The position numbers were made by a program, and so were the translations under genes. Shown here in pieces: positions 43,841-52,610 of a DNA stretch of 64,000 bases (the stretch's first letter is position 1; the number at the start of each line of letters is the position of its first letter). Source of the DNA: Streptomyces sp. 7-21 (GTDB taxonomy: Bacteria > Actinomycetota > Actinomycetes > Streptomycetales > Streptomycetaceae); contig NZ_JAERRL010000006.1 of NCBI RefSeq assembly GCF_016741785.1, positions 62,001-126,000 of the forward strand, in the 5' to 3' direction. The notes below the pieces were generated by a model, which had not been told where the DNA came from, did not search any database, and was given only the letters and a program-made list of their open reading frames with translations.

Positions 43841-44617
43841 GTGGCGGTGGACATCACCTGGTGGGGGCATGCCACCGCGACCGTGCGCGACTCCGGCACG
43901 ACCGTGCTGACGGACCCGCTGCTGACGCGCCGCTGCGCCCACCTGCTGCGGCGGCGCGGCCCGCTGCCGCCGCCCTCGGTCTGGGCCCCCGACGCGGCGC
44001 TCGTCACGCACCTGCACGCCGACCACCTGCACCTGCGCTCGCTGGCGCGGCTGGCGCCCGGCACCCTGCTGGTGGTGCCGCGCGGCGCGCCCCGGGCGGT
44101 GGCCGGGCTGCGGCGGCTGGCGCGGCGGCTGCAGATCAGGGAGATTGCGCCGGGCGAGTCGCTCCCGGTGGGGGCGCTGCGGGTCCGCGCCGTCCCGGCC
44201 GCGCACGACGGGCGGCGGCTGCCGGTCGGCCCGCGGCACGCCGCGGCGCTCGGCTACGTGCTGGAGGGCGAAGCGCGCACGTACTACGCCGGCGACACCG
44301 ACCTGTTCGAGTCGATGGCGCGCGAGACCGGGCCCGTGGACCTGGCGCTGCTGCCGGTGGGCGGCTGGGGCCCCCGGCTGGGGCACGGCCACCTCAACGC
44401 GGAGCGGGCCGCCGAGGCGCTGGCGCGGCTGCGCCCGGCGGGCGCGGTCCCGGTGCACTACGGAACGTACTGGCCGGTGGGCATGGCGGCGGTGCGGCCG
44501 CACGAGTTCCACGCGCCCGGTGACGAGTTCGTGCGGCACGCGGCACGGCTGGCACCCCAGGTGCGGGTGCACCGGCTGGCGCACGGCGAGAGCGTGCGGC
44601 TGGCGGTGACCGGATGA
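43841..44617 (+). CDS. Metallo-beta-lactamase-fold hydrolase (UlaG-like)
   Basis: 258 aa. VDITWWGHATATVRDSGTTV and LTDPLLTRR open the domain as in UlaG/YtnP-like hydrolases. The metal motif HLHADH lies near residues 56-61, further ligands are in AAHDG, YYAGDTDLFESM (Asp) and PVHYGTYWP (His). The start is GTG 43841, six nt after AAGGAG. Substrate unknown; relatives cleave lactones or phosphodiesters. It overlaps the DedA gene (ATGA), which in turn overlaps or abuts a methyltransferase. Confidence 0.88.
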   Translation: MAVDITWWGHATATVRDSGTTVLTDPLLTRRCAHLLRRRGPLPPPSVWAPDAALVTHLHADHLHLRSLARLAPGTLLVVPRGAPRAVAGLRRLARRLQIREIAPGESLPVGALRVRAVPAAHDGRRLPVGPRHAAALGYVLEGEARTYYAGDTDLFESMARETGPVDLALLPVGGWGPRLGHGHLNAERAAEALARLRPAGAVPVHYGTYWPVGMAAVRPHEFHAPGDEFVRHAARLAPQVRVHRLAHGESVRLAVTG

Positions 44618-45330
44618 CGGGCCTGGCCTGCGCGCCGTGCGCGCTGGCGGCCACGGGCGGCGGTGCCCCGGAGGCGACGCAGCAGGCCATCGGCTATCCC
44701 ACGCTGTTCCTGCTGGTCCTGGTGGGGGCGCTGGTCCCGGTCGTGCCCACGGGCGCGCTGGTGAGTTCGGCCGCCGCCGTGGCGTTCCACCACAGCGATC
44801 CGGTGGCGTCGTCGCTGCTGGTGTTCGCGGTGGCGGCCGGTGCCGCCTTCGGCGGGGACGCGCTGCTGTTCGCGCTGGGGCGGCGCGGGGTGCGCTCGCG
44901 CGGCGGCTCACGCTGGCTGGCGTGGATCTCGGGCCAGGTGCCGCCGCAGCAGCTGGCGCGGGCGCGGCAGCGGCTGGCGCACCGGGGGACCGCGCTGCTG
45001 GTGGTGTCCCGGCTGGTGCCGGCGGGCCGGGTGCCCGTCATGCTCGCCTGCCTGCTGGCGGGGATGTCCCCCCGGCTCTACCTGCGGGGCGCCGCCGCCG
45101 CGGCGCTGGGGTGGGCGGCGGCGTACCAGCTCATCGGCCTGCTGGGCGGGGCCGTCTTCCCGCACCCCTGGCAGGGCGTCGCCGCCGCCGTCGCGCTGAC
45201 GGTGCTGATCGCGGCGGCCCCCGGCGTGTGGCGCCGCCTGCGCCCGCCGGCCGCGCCCGCGGCCCCGTCATCCGGGTCATCCGGATCCCGGGACGGCGTT
45301 GAGCGGAACGCCGGCCACGGGAAAGAGTGA
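44614..45330 (+). CDS. DedA/VTT-domain membrane protein
   Basis: 238 aa with about five hydrophobic segments. Typical sections are LFLLVLVGALVPVVPTGALV, FGGDALLFALGRRGVRSRGG, ARQRLAHRGTALLVVSRLVP and AGRVPVMLACLLAGMSPRLY. DedA proteins are linked to lipid flipping or proton-coupled transport. The N-terminal ~25 residues before the first helix include CAPC. The tail after the last helix is Ser/Gly-rich and soluble. Its ATG overlaps the upstream stop. Confidence 0.85.
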   Translation: MTGLACAPCALAATGGGAPEATQQAIGYPTLFLLVLVGALVPVVPTGALVSSAAAVAFHHSDPVASSLLVFAVAAGAAFGGDALLFALGRRGVRSRGGSRWLAWISGQVPPQQLARARQRLAHRGTALLVVSRLVPAGRVPVMLACLLAGMSPRLYLRGAAAAALGWAAAYQLIGLLGGAVFPHPWQGVAAAVALTVLIAAAPGVWRRLRPPAAPAAPSSGSSGSRDGVERNAGHGKE

Positions 45331-45335
45331 GCGGC

Positions 45336-46139
45336 ATGACGGACGCCGTGTACACCCATGGGCATCACGACGCGGTGCTGCGCTCCCACCGCTGGCGGAC
45401 CGCCGGGAACTCCGCCGCCTATCTGCTCCCCCGGCTGCGGCCCGGCCTGTCGCTGCTGGACATCGGCTGCGGCCCCGGCACCCTCACCGCGGACCTGGCC
45501 GCCCGCGTGGCGCCGGGCCGGGTGCTCGCCGTCGACGCCGACGCGGGCGTGCTCGCGGAGGCGCGCGCCGTGGCCGAGGAGCGGGGGCTGACCAACATCC
45601 GGTTCCGGCAGGCCGACGCCCAGCGCCTGGCGCTGCCGGACGGCTCCTTCGACGTCGTCCACTCCCACCAGGTGCTCCAGCACCTCGGCGACCCGGTGGC
45701 CGCGCTGCGCGAGATGCGGCGGGTGTGCGCGCCCGGCGGGGTGGTGGCGGCCCGGGACTGCGACTACGCCGCCATGACCTGGTACCCGCAGACGGACGGC
45801 CTGGACGCCTGGCTCGCCCTGTACCGCCGCGTGGCGCGGGCCAGCGGCGGGGAGCCGGACGCCGGGCGGCGGCTCGCGGCCTGGGCGCGCCGGGCCGGGT
45901 TCACCGACGTCACCGCGTCGGCCTCGGCGTGGTGCTTCGCCACGGACGAGGAGCGCGCCTGGTGGAGCGGGCTGTGGGCGGAGCGGACGACGGCCTCCCG
46001 CTACGCCCGCCTGGCGGCCGGCGGCGGCCACGCCACCGAGGCGGACCTGGCACGGATCGCCGGGGCGTGGCGCGCCTGGGGCCGGGAGCCGGACGGCTGG
46101 TTCTCCGTCCTCCACGGCGAGGTGCTCTGCCGGGCCTGA
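45336..46139 (+). CDS. Class I SAM-dependent methyltransferase
   Basis: 267 aa. Motif I LLDIGCGPGTLTADLAARV, acidic residue at the end of strand 2 (VLAVDADAGVL), motif II RFRQADAQRLALPDGSFDVV and motif III MRRVCAPGGVVAARDCDYAA match the UbiE/COQ5-like methyltransferase fold. ATG 45336 lies after GGAAAGAG; the GTG at 45327 overlaps the DedA stop and is an alternative. Substrate cannot be told from sequence. Confidence 0.9.
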   Translation: MTDAVYTHGHHDAVLRSHRWRTAGNSAAYLLPRLRPGLSLLDIGCGPGTLTADLAARVAPGRVLAVDADAGVLAEARAVAEERGLTNIRFRQADAQRLALPDGSFDVVHSHQVLQHLGDPVAALREMRRVCAPGGVVAARDCDYAAMTWYPQTDGLDAWLALYRRVARASGGEPDAGRRLAAWARRAGFTDVTASASAWCFATDEERAWWSGLWAERTTASRYARLAAGGGHATEADLARIAGAWRAWGREPDGWFSVLHGEVLCRA

Positions 46140-46159
46140 CGCGGCCGCCCGGCCCGCCG

Positions 46160-46660
46160 TCACCGGCCCCGGGCCCACACGGCCAGGCCGGCGGCGGCCA
46201 GCAGCAGGCTCAGCACACTGGCGGCGGCGCGCACGTGGTTCCAGGCGGTCCAGCGCGGCGCGTAGGCGGCCCAGGCCGCCGCCGCGCGGGCGGCCTGGGC
46301 CGGATCGCCCGCCGCGGCGAGCGCGTCGTTCAGCGGCACGTTGACGGCGGCGGTCGGCAGGAAGGCGCCCAGCAGGTACACGGCCGCCGCCGCGAGGAAC
46401 GCGGCGGCGGCCCTGCGGTGTCCCAGCACCAGCAGCAGCGCACCGGCGGCGGCGCCGGCGAGCGGGACCAGCACGAACGGGCCGAGGAACGCCGGGTTGA
46501 GGATGCGCTCGTTGACCGACCGCATCGCGGCCACGGCCGCGCCGGGCGGCACGGCGTTCAGGCCGGGCATGACGGCCACCGAGAAGGCGGAGAACACCCC
46601 GGCCATCAGGGCGGCGGACACCAGCGCCGACACGGCGGCGAGCACGGCAAGGATCGTCAT
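46160..46660 (-). CDS. DUF1772 (anthrone-oxygenase-like) membrane protein
   Basis: 166 aa, four hydrophobic helices. AGVFSAFSVAVMPGLNAVPP, AAMRSVNERILNPAFLGPFV and VNVPLNDALAA with AYAPRWTAWNHVRAAASVLS match DUF1772. Some members act as anthrone oxygenases or polyketide tailoring enzymes, but most are uncharacterised. Convergent with the methyltransferase at a 20-nt gap. Confidence 0.83.
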   Translation of the reverse strand: MTILAVLAAVSALVSAALMAGVFSAFSVAVMPGLNAVPPGAAVAAMRSVNERILNPAFLGPFVLVPLAGAAAGALLLVLGHRRAAAAFLAAAAVYLLGAFLPTAAVNVPLNDALAAAGDPAQAARAAAAWAAYAPRWTAWNHVRAAASVLSLLLAAAGLAVWARGR

Positions 46661-46747
46661 GCCGGTGAGTCAAGCCGCCCGGGCCGCGGGCGGCCATCCG
46701 CCGGCGGCTCGGACGCATGCGCGAGCGTCTCCGCGGGACGCGTAGCG

Positions 46748-46984
46748 TCAGCGGTGGCGGCGCCCCAGGTAGCGTCCGCACAGGACGCCGATCAGGCCGG
46801 TGAAGAACAGCGCCAGCCACAGCGGCATCGACACCTCGGGGAGCAGCAGCCTGATCTTGGTTTCGCGGGTGTTCCCGAAGATGAAGAGGAGGGTCAGCGC
46901 GGCGATCACCAGCAGCGCCACGCGTCCCGGCGTGAAGAAGGGCGCCGGGCCCTCGCCCCGCGGTCGGGTCGTTCGTGCGTACAT
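46748..46984 (-). CDS. LapA/DUF1049 small membrane protein
   Basis: 78 aa. A basic N-terminus precedes helix 1 (VALLVIAALTLLFIFGNTRE), a short loop TKIRLLLPEVSMPLWLAL, and helix 2 (FFTGLIGVLCGRYLGRR). This matches LapA-domain proteins related to lipopolysaccharide-assembly LapA but widespread in actinobacteria. Function here is unknown. Confidence 0.82.
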   Translation of the reverse strand: MYARTTRPRGEGPAPFFTPGRVALLVIAALTLLFIFGNTRETKIRLLLPEVSMPLWLALFFTGLIGVLCGRYLGRRHR

Positions 46985-47066
46985 AGTCCCAGCATGCGCG
47001 CGGCGTCCGTCCCGCGCGCGGGACGGACGCCTGGGAGGGGATGAGCCCGGGGATGAGCCCGGTGTC

Positions 47067-47501
47067 CTACGACGGCGCGTACACCTGCTCGGCGAACTCG
47101 GCGATCTGGGAATCGGACAGGTTCCGCGCCAGGTCGGCCTCGCTGATCATGCCGGCCAGGCGCTTGTTCTCGTCGATGACCGGCAGGCGCCGGATCTGGT
47201 GCGACTCCATCTCGCGCAGCACGTCGCCGACGCTGGAGTCGGTGGTGGTCCAGCGGGGTGTGCCCTCGCACAGCTCCCCCGCGGTGACCTGGGACGGGTC
47301 GCGTCCGGCGGCCACGCAGCGCACGACGATGTCACGGTCGGTCACGATGCCGCACATCCGCTCGTCGGCGTCGCCGACCGGCAGGGCGCCGACGTCGTGG
47401 TCGCGCATGAGCTGCGCCGCCCGGTCCAGGGTCTCGGTCTCGGGTATCCACTGCGCCTCGGGGTTCATGATGTCGGCCGCGGTGGTCTGGGGCGTGGTCA
47501 T
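47067..47501 (-). CDS. CBS-domain pair protein
   Basis: 144 aa made of two CBS repeats: ADIMNPEAQWIPETETLDRA ... VGALPVGDADERMCGIVTDR, DIVVRCVAAG, then TTTDSSVGDVLREMESHQIR, RLPVIDENKRLAGMISEADL. Such pairs bind adenosine nucleotides and act as sensors. The ATG at 47501 has AGGAGAG upstream; the reading open to 47579 has an antisense-like leader and is not used. Acidic C-terminus (SDSQIAEFAEQVYAPS). Confidence 0.9.
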   Translation of the reverse strand: MTTPQTTAADIMNPEAQWIPETETLDRAAQLMRDHDVGALPVGDADERMCGIVTDRDIVVRCVAAGRDPSQVTAGELCEGTPRWTTTDSSVGDVLREMESHQIRRLPVIDENKRLAGMISEADLARNLSDSQIAEFAEQVYAPS

Positions 47502-47619
47502 GGGATCTCTCCTCGCATGAGCGTTTCGGAGGTCACGGTGCTCTCGTTCCGGGTCTCCGGCCCGGGACGATGTATGCACGCACGCCCCCCGGGATCCGCG
47601 GGCACGGTCCGGGGCCCGG

Positions 47620-49623
47620 TCACCGGCGCATCGGCAGCGGCGGCACGTCGTCCCGCGCCAGCCCGAACGCCTGCACGTACAGGGCGAGTTCCGCCTCGAC
47701 CGTGCGCCGGATGGTGTCCGCCCGGCGGAAGCCGTGCCCCTCGCCGGCGAACGACAGGTAGGCGTGCGGCACGCCCCGCCCCGCGACGGCCGCCAGCAGC
47801 CGTTCCGCCTGCTCGGGCGGGCAGATCACGTCGTCCAGCCCCTGGAGCAGCAGGAACGGCGCGGTGATCCGCTCGGCACGGTGCACGGGTGAGCGCTCAC
47901 GGTAGCGCTCGGGCACCGCCTGCGGGTCCCCGACGAGGTACTCCAGGTAGCGCGACTCGAAGTCGTGCGTGTCGTCGCCGCTCCACGCGGTCAGGTCGAG
48001 GATCGGGTACGAGATGCAGCCGCACGCGTACAGCCCCTCGGCCGCCGGGGAGACCAGCGAGGCGGCGGTGGTCCAGCCGCCCGCGCTGCCGCCGCGGATC
48101 GCCAGGCGCGCCGGGTCGGCCGCGCCCTCGGCGGCCAGGGCCCGCGCCACGGCCGCGCAGTCCTCGACGTCGGTGACCCCCCAGGATTCCCGCAGCCGGT
48201 CCCGGTAGGCGCGGCCGTATCCCGTGGAGCCGCCGTAGTTGACCTCCGCGACGCCGATGCCGCGCGAGGTGAAGTAGGCGATCTCCAGGTCGAGCACCAG
48301 CGGCGCCCGCGAGGTGGGGCCGCCATGCGCCCAGATCACGTACGGCGGCGCCTGGTCCGCGGGCCCGGTCAGCTCCGGGTGGCGCGGCGGGTACACCTGC
48401 GCGTGGATCTCCCGGCCGCCGGGGCCGGTGAACTCGCGGACCTGCGGCACCGGGTACCAGGCCGGATCGACGGCGTCCCGGTGGTGCTCGGCGACGGCGC
48501 GGCACTGCCCCGTGGACGTCTCCAGGCGCACGATCTCCCAGTCCCGGTCGGGTGCGGCGGCGATGCCGGAGACGGTGGTGCCGCGCACGGCGAGGGACGG
48601 CGCCCACTCCGTCCACGGTCCGGCCGCGTCCGTGATCCGGCCGGTGGCCGGGTCCAGGACCCCCAGGCGCAGCGCGCCCCTGCCGTGCAGCACGGCGACC
48701 GTGCCGTCGCCGAGCGGGGCGCACCAGCGGGCCCCGATCCGCCACAGCGCGTCGGCGAACTCCTCGTCCCGGTCACACAGTCCGGCGGCCTTCCCGGTGG
48801 CGGGGTCCAGCCGGTAGGGCTGCCACCAGCCGGCGCGGTCGCTGAGCACCAGCAGCGAGCCGTCGGGCGCCCACTCCGCCTGGACGAGTGACTCTCCCGG
48901 ACCGCCCGCGACGGTGCGGACGTCCTCGAACGCCCCGGCCGTGACGCGGGCCAGCTTCAGCTCGGTGCCCTCCCACGGCATGCGCGGGTGGTCCCACGCC
49001 AGCCACGCCGCCTGGGTGCCGTCCGGCGACAGGCGCGGCCCGGTGACGAAGCGGTGCCGGTCGCCGTCCAGTTCGCGCACGGCTGTCCGGTCGTCCGCGG
49101 CCGAGCCGTCCAGCGGCACGGCCGCCGGCACCCGCCGCACGTCCGTCGGCGCCGGGCCGGTGAACTCCTCGAGGACGCACCACACCTCGCCGCGCTCCGG
49201 CAGGATGACCGGGTCGCACCAGCGCAGCCCGCCGCCGGTGGGCGACACCGGCGTGAGCGGGCGCGGCCGCGGCCCGCCGGGGGCGTCGGGCTCGACGGCG
49301 TACAGGCGCTGGTCGCCGAAGTCGGTGAAGACGATCAGCGGCCCGGCGGCGCCGGGGACGCCGGCCCAGGGCTGCCCGCCGTACTCGATGACCCGGTTGC
49401 GGACGTTCCACGGCGGCGGCAGCACGCTCTCGGGCGTCCCCGCCCCGCCGTCCGCGCCGGGACGCAGGCGCATGAGCGTGCGCCGACCGCCCTCGGCGGG
49501 GCGCGGCGCGGTCCACCACAGCTCGTCGCCGACGGCGCCGAGGTACTCGGGCTTGCCGTCGTGCGCGGCGACCATGTCGGCGGTGATGGCGGAGGGCCAG
49601 GTGCCGTAGGGGGCCTGAGGCAT
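47620..49623 (-). CDS. S9-family prolyl oligopeptidase-type peptidase
   Basis: 667 aa. The N-terminal ~390 residues are a WD/beta-propeller-like gate (FVTGPRLSPDGTQAAWLAWD; VQAEWAPDGSLLVLSDR). The C-terminal alpha/beta-hydrolase domain has the nucleophile motif RGGSAGGWTT (Ser near residue 510), the acid in LQGLDDVICPPEQ and the His in FAGEGHGFRR. It lacks a signal peptide, so it acts in the cytosol on small peptides. Same strand as the M20 and M55 genes upstream, 58 nt after M20. Confidence 0.92.
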   Translation of the reverse strand: MPQAPYGTWPSAITADMVAAHDGKPEYLGAVGDELWWTAPRPAEGGRRTLMRLRPGADGGAGTPESVLPPPWNVRNRVIEYGGQPWAGVPGAAGPLIVFTDFGDQRLYAVEPDAPGGPRPRPLTPVSPTGGGLRWCDPVILPERGEVWCVLEEFTGPAPTDVRRVPAAVPLDGSAADDRTAVRELDGDRHRFVTGPRLSPDGTQAAWLAWDHPRMPWEGTELKLARVTAGAFEDVRTVAGGPGESLVQAEWAPDGSLLVLSDRAGWWQPYRLDPATGKAAGLCDRDEEFADALWRIGARWCAPLGDGTVAVLHGRGALRLGVLDPATGRITDAAGPWTEWAPSLAVRGTTVSGIAAAPDRDWEIVRLETSTGQCRAVAEHHRDAVDPAWYPVPQVREFTGPGGREIHAQVYPPRHPELTGPADQAPPYVIWAHGGPTSRAPLVLDLEIAYFTSRGIGVAEVNYGGSTGYGRAYRDRLRESWGVTDVEDCAAVARALAAEGAADPARLAIRGGSAGGWTTAASLVSPAAEGLYACGCISYPILDLTAWSGDDTHDFESRYLEYLVGDPQAVPERYRERSPVHRAERITAPFLLLQGLDDVICPPEQAERLLAAVAGRGVPHAYLSFAGEGHGFRRADTIRRTVEAELALYVQAFGLARDDVPPLPMRR

Positions 49624-49681
49624 GGTGTGTGCTCCTGTGGTCGGTCCGGGACGCCGGTGACGAGAGTGCCAGCGGGGGTGC

Positions 49682-51046
49682 TTAGAGGGCGCGGAGGGCC
49701 CGGTCCAGCACGCGCGTGCCGAAGTGGAGGGCGTCGACCGGCACGCGCTCGTCCACGCCGTGGAACAGCGCCTGGTAGTCGAAGCCCTCGGGCAGCCGCA
49801 GCGGCATGAAGCCGTACCCGGCGATGCCGAGGCGGGAGAACTGCTTGGCGTCGGTGCCGCCGGACATGCAGTACGGGATGACGTGCGCGCCGGGGTCGAA
49901 GTGCAGCAGCGCCTCGCGGAGCGCGGCGAACGCCGGGCCGGTGACCGGGGCGCTGAGCGGGACCTCGTGATGCGCGTAGTCCCAGTCGACGTCCGGGCCG
50001 GTGAGCGCGTCGAGGGTGGCGGTGAACTCCTCCTGCCCGCCCGGCAGCACCCGGCCGTCGACGCCGGCGGTGCCCAGGCCGGGGATGACGTTCACCTTGT
50101 ACCCGGCGTCCAGCATGGTGGGGGAGGCGCTGTTGCGGACGGTGGGGGCGATCAGGGCAGCGGCCGGGCCGAGGCGCTCCAGCAGGCCGTCGACCGCGCG
50201 GGTCAGGGCCTTGGGGTCGTCCTGGTCGAGGTCGGGCAGCGGTTCGCCGTAGACGGCCGCCAGTTCGGTGAGAGCGGCGCGGACCGTGGGGGTCAGCCGC
50301 ACCGGCCACTCGTGGGCGCCGATGCGGGCGACGGCGGCGGCGAGGCGGGTGACGGCGTTCTCGCGGTTGATCTTGGAGCCGTGCCCGGCCCTGCCGCGCG
50401 CGGTCAGCGTCAGCCAGGCGGTGCCGCGCTCCCCCGCCGCGACCGGGTACAGGCGGCGGCCGTCGCCGGGGTGGAAGGTGAACGCGCCGGACTCGCCGAG
50501 CGCCTCGGTGCAGCCGTCGAACAGCCCGGCGTGCTCGGTGACGAGGAAGCCCGAGCCGTAGGCGGCGGTGTCCTCCTCATCGGCGGTGAACGCCAGCACG
50601 ATGTCGCGGCGCGGCCGGATCCCGGCGCGGGCCCAGGCGCGGACGACGGCCAGCACCATGGCGTCCGCGTTCTTCATGTCCACGGCGCCGCGCCCCCACA
50701 CCACCCCGTCGCGGACCTCCCCGGAGAACGGGTGGACGCTCCACTCGGCCGGGTCGGCGGGCACGACGTCGAGGTGGCCGTGGACCAGCAGCGCGTCCGC
50801 GTCCGGGTCGGTGCCGGGCAGGCGCGCCACGACGTTGGTGCGCCCGGGGGCCTTCTCCAGCAGGTGGGGCTCGGCGCCCGCGTCCGCCAGCTGGGCGGCG
50901 ACGTACTCGGCCGCGGGGCGCTCGCGGGCGTCGCCCTGGCCGCGGTTGGTGGTGTCGAGGCGGATCAGGTCGGAGGTGAACCGCACGGCCTCGGCCAGGG
51001 CGGTGTCGTCGATGTGCGCGGTGCGCTGGCCGGCCGGCTCAGCCAT
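49682..51046 (-). CDS. M20/M25/M40-family metallo-hydrolase
   Basis: 454 aa di-zinc amidohydrolase. Metal ligands: His and Asp in LLVHGHLDVVPADP, Asp in GRGAVDMKNADAM, Glu-Glu in AFTADEEDTAAYGSGF, and a late His in the C-terminal ALFHGVDERVPV. The dimerisation domain contains RAGHGSKINRENAVTRLA. Relatives hydrolyse acyl-amino acids or dipeptides. The start overlaps the M55 peptidase by 8 nt with GGAGG inside that gene, implying co-translation. Confidence 0.92.
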   Translation of the reverse strand: MAEPAGQRTAHIDDTALAEAVRFTSDLIRLDTTNRGQGDARERPAAEYVAAQLADAGAEPHLLEKAPGRTNVVARLPGTDPDADALLVHGHLDVVPADPAEWSVHPFSGEVRDGVVWGRGAVDMKNADAMVLAVVRAWARAGIRPRRDIVLAFTADEEDTAAYGSGFLVTEHAGLFDGCTEALGESGAFTFHPGDGRRLYPVAAGERGTAWLTLTARGRAGHGSKINRENAVTRLAAAVARIGAHEWPVRLTPTVRAALTELAAVYGEPLPDLDQDDPKALTRAVDGLLERLGPAAALIAPTVRNSASPTMLDAGYKVNVIPGLGTAGVDGRVLPGGQEEFTATLDALTGPDVDWDYAHHEVPLSAPVTGPAFAALREALLHFDPGAHVIPYCMSGGTDAKQFSRLGIAGYGFMPLRLPEGFDYQALFHGVDERVPVDALHFGTRVLDRALRAL

Positions 51047-51872
51047 ACCATTCCTCCACGGCGGCGGAGACCATCGTGGTGACGGTCTTGAAACAGCGGA
51101 TTCCCTCGTACATGCCGTCCGCCTCGTAGGCGACGCGGCGCGGCCCGGTCTGGGACACGCCCGGCACGACCGCGGCGGCGCCCGCCAGGTGTTCGGCGTC
51201 GAACTCGATCTCGATCGTGCGGCGGCGGGGCGGCGCGGGCTCGTGGCGCACGGCCAGGGCGGCGGCGCGGCGCGCGGCCTCGCGGATGTCGGCGGCGGTG
51301 CGGGCGGGCGGGCGGCAGACGGCGGCGTAGCGGGAGACGTAGTCCTTCACGGCGACGGTCTCGGCCCGGGGGGCGTAGCCGCGGGCGTCGGCGCAGGCGC
51401 GGTCGTCGCCGGTGACCAGGACGACGGGCGTGCCGTACTCCGCGGCTACCAGGGAGTTGAGCAGCCCTTCGCTGGCGCGGACGCCGTCGACCCAGACGCC
51501 GGTGAGCGAGTTGCCGAGGTAGGTGTGGGCGAGGACGCCCTCGTCCCCGGCTCCGGCGTGGTAGCCGAGGAAGGCGATGCCGTCGACGTCGCCGTGCTGG
51601 ACGCCCTCGACCATGCTGAGGTCTTTGTGGCGGCCGGTCAGCATGCTGGCACGGTCGTCGAGTTGCTCGATCAGCACGTTCCGCATCGACATGTGGGCCT
51701 CGTTGACGAGGACCTCGTCGGCCCCGCCGTCGAAGAAGCCGGCGATAGCGGCGTTCACGTCGGAGGTCAGCATCGGTCGGCAGCGCTGCCATTCGGGGGT
51801 GCCGGGCAGGCAGTCGGCGGGCCACGTGACGCCGGTGGCGCCCTCCATGTCGGCCGAGATCAGGACCTTCAT
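51039..51872 (-). CDS. M55-family D-aminopeptidase (DppA-like)
   Basis: 277 aa. The M55 signature MKVLISADMEGATGVTWPAD includes the first zinc ligands (Asp-Glu). EVLVNEAHMSMRNVLIEQLD, GIAFLGYHAGAGDEGVLAHT and VVLVTGDDRACADARG complete the metal and catalytic set. DppA cleaves D-amino-acid-containing dipeptides, so with M20 and S9 it could recycle peptidoglycan stem peptides (inference). ATG 51872 begins at the signature; the longer frame adds non-conserved residues. Confidence 0.92.
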   Translation of the reverse strand: MKVLISADMEGATGVTWPADCLPGTPEWQRCRPMLTSDVNAAIAGFFDGGADEVLVNEAHMSMRNVLIEQLDDRASMLTGRHKDLSMVEGVQHGDVDGIAFLGYHAGAGDEGVLAHTYLGNSLTGVWVDGVRASEGLLNSLVAAEYGTPVVLVTGDDRACADARGYAPRAETVAVKDYVSRYAAVCRPPARTAADIREAARRAAALAVRHEPAPPRRRTIEIEFDAEHLAGAAAVVPGVSQTGPRRVAYEADGMYEGIRCFKTVTTMVSAAVEEWYG

Positions 51873-51942
51873 GGGCGGCCACGCTACCTTCGCGTACGGC
51901 GGCCAGCCAGCACCGCCCGGCACTTCGCCGGCGCGGCCGGGG

Positions 51943-52395
51943 TCAGGAGCCCTTCTCGGTCTCCCGGGCGAGATTGGCCAGAACCCGGTCATACGTGGCG
52001 CGCAGCACCCGGGGCGCGAAGAGCCGCTCGAAGAAGCCGCCGACGCCGCCCGCTCCCTCCCAGGTGCTGCGGAGGGTCACCAGCGAGCTGCCCTCGGCCG
52101 TGCCGGGCACGACGTGGTAGGTGGTGACCATCGTGGAGTTCCGGTCCGTCTCCACGATGGTGTGGTCGTCGGGCTCGGTGATGTCCGCCAGGACCTCGCG
52201 CACCCGCCGCGAGGTGGCGTGGAAGCGGAAGAACAGCACGGTGCCCTCGCCGTCGCCGCCCTCCCTGACCTCGTAGTCGGTGAACTGTCCGGTCAGCAGC
52301 CGGGCGTGGGTGGTGCGGTAGTCCGCGATGGCGTCGAGCACGTCGTCCGGGGCGGCGGCGATCTCCCGCCGCGCCTCGACCGTCAGCAGTCCCAT
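51943..52395 (-). CDS. SRPBCC/START-fold protein
   Basis: 150 aa. The order of strands and the long C-terminal helix (LTVEARREIAAAPDDVLDAI; TVLFFRFHATSRRVREVLAD; SSLVTLRSTWEGAGGVGGFF; RATYDRVLANLARETE) fit polyketide-cyclase/dehydratase-like SRPBCC proteins, which bind hydrophobic ligands. ATG 52395 starts MGLLTVEA. No partner suggests a specific ligand. Confidence 0.82.
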   Translation of the reverse strand: MGLLTVEARREIAAAPDDVLDAIADYRTTHARLLTGQFTDYEVREGGDGEGTVLFFRFHATSRRVREVLADITEPDDHTIVETDRNSTMVTTYHVVPGTAEGSSLVTLRSTWEGAGGVGGFFERLFAPRVLRATYDRVLANLARETEKGS

Positions 52396-52546
52396 GGCCC
52401 TCGTCCTTTCGACGGTGTGCCGGTGTGTCCAAAAACCCTGGCCCGCCATCCCATCACCCCGCCCGCCGGCGGGGGAATTCCGGCCGCACCGTTCGGGCCG
52501 TCCGGTTTACGTTCCCCGGCACGCGGGCGGCCGCGGGGTGTCCGGC

Positions 52547-52576
52547 TTGACAGGTTTATTCGAACAGGTGTCCTAT
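52547..52576 (+). promoter_or_regulatory. Promoter with LexA/SOS-like box ahead of the radical SAM gene
   Basis: TTGACA (52547-52552) is a perfect -35; TCCTAT (52571-52576) is a plausible -10 at an 18-nt spacing. Over the spacer lies TCGAAC-AGGT-GTCCTA (52560-52575). The left half equals the actinobacterial SOS box TCGAAC-N4-GTTCGA, and the right half matches at 4 of 6. Binding there would block the promoter. The ATG at 52611 follows GAGGAGGCCC. Confidence 0.55.
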
Positions 52577-52610
52577 TGAGGCAGCCGCGACAGCTGCGAG
52601 GAGGCCCACC

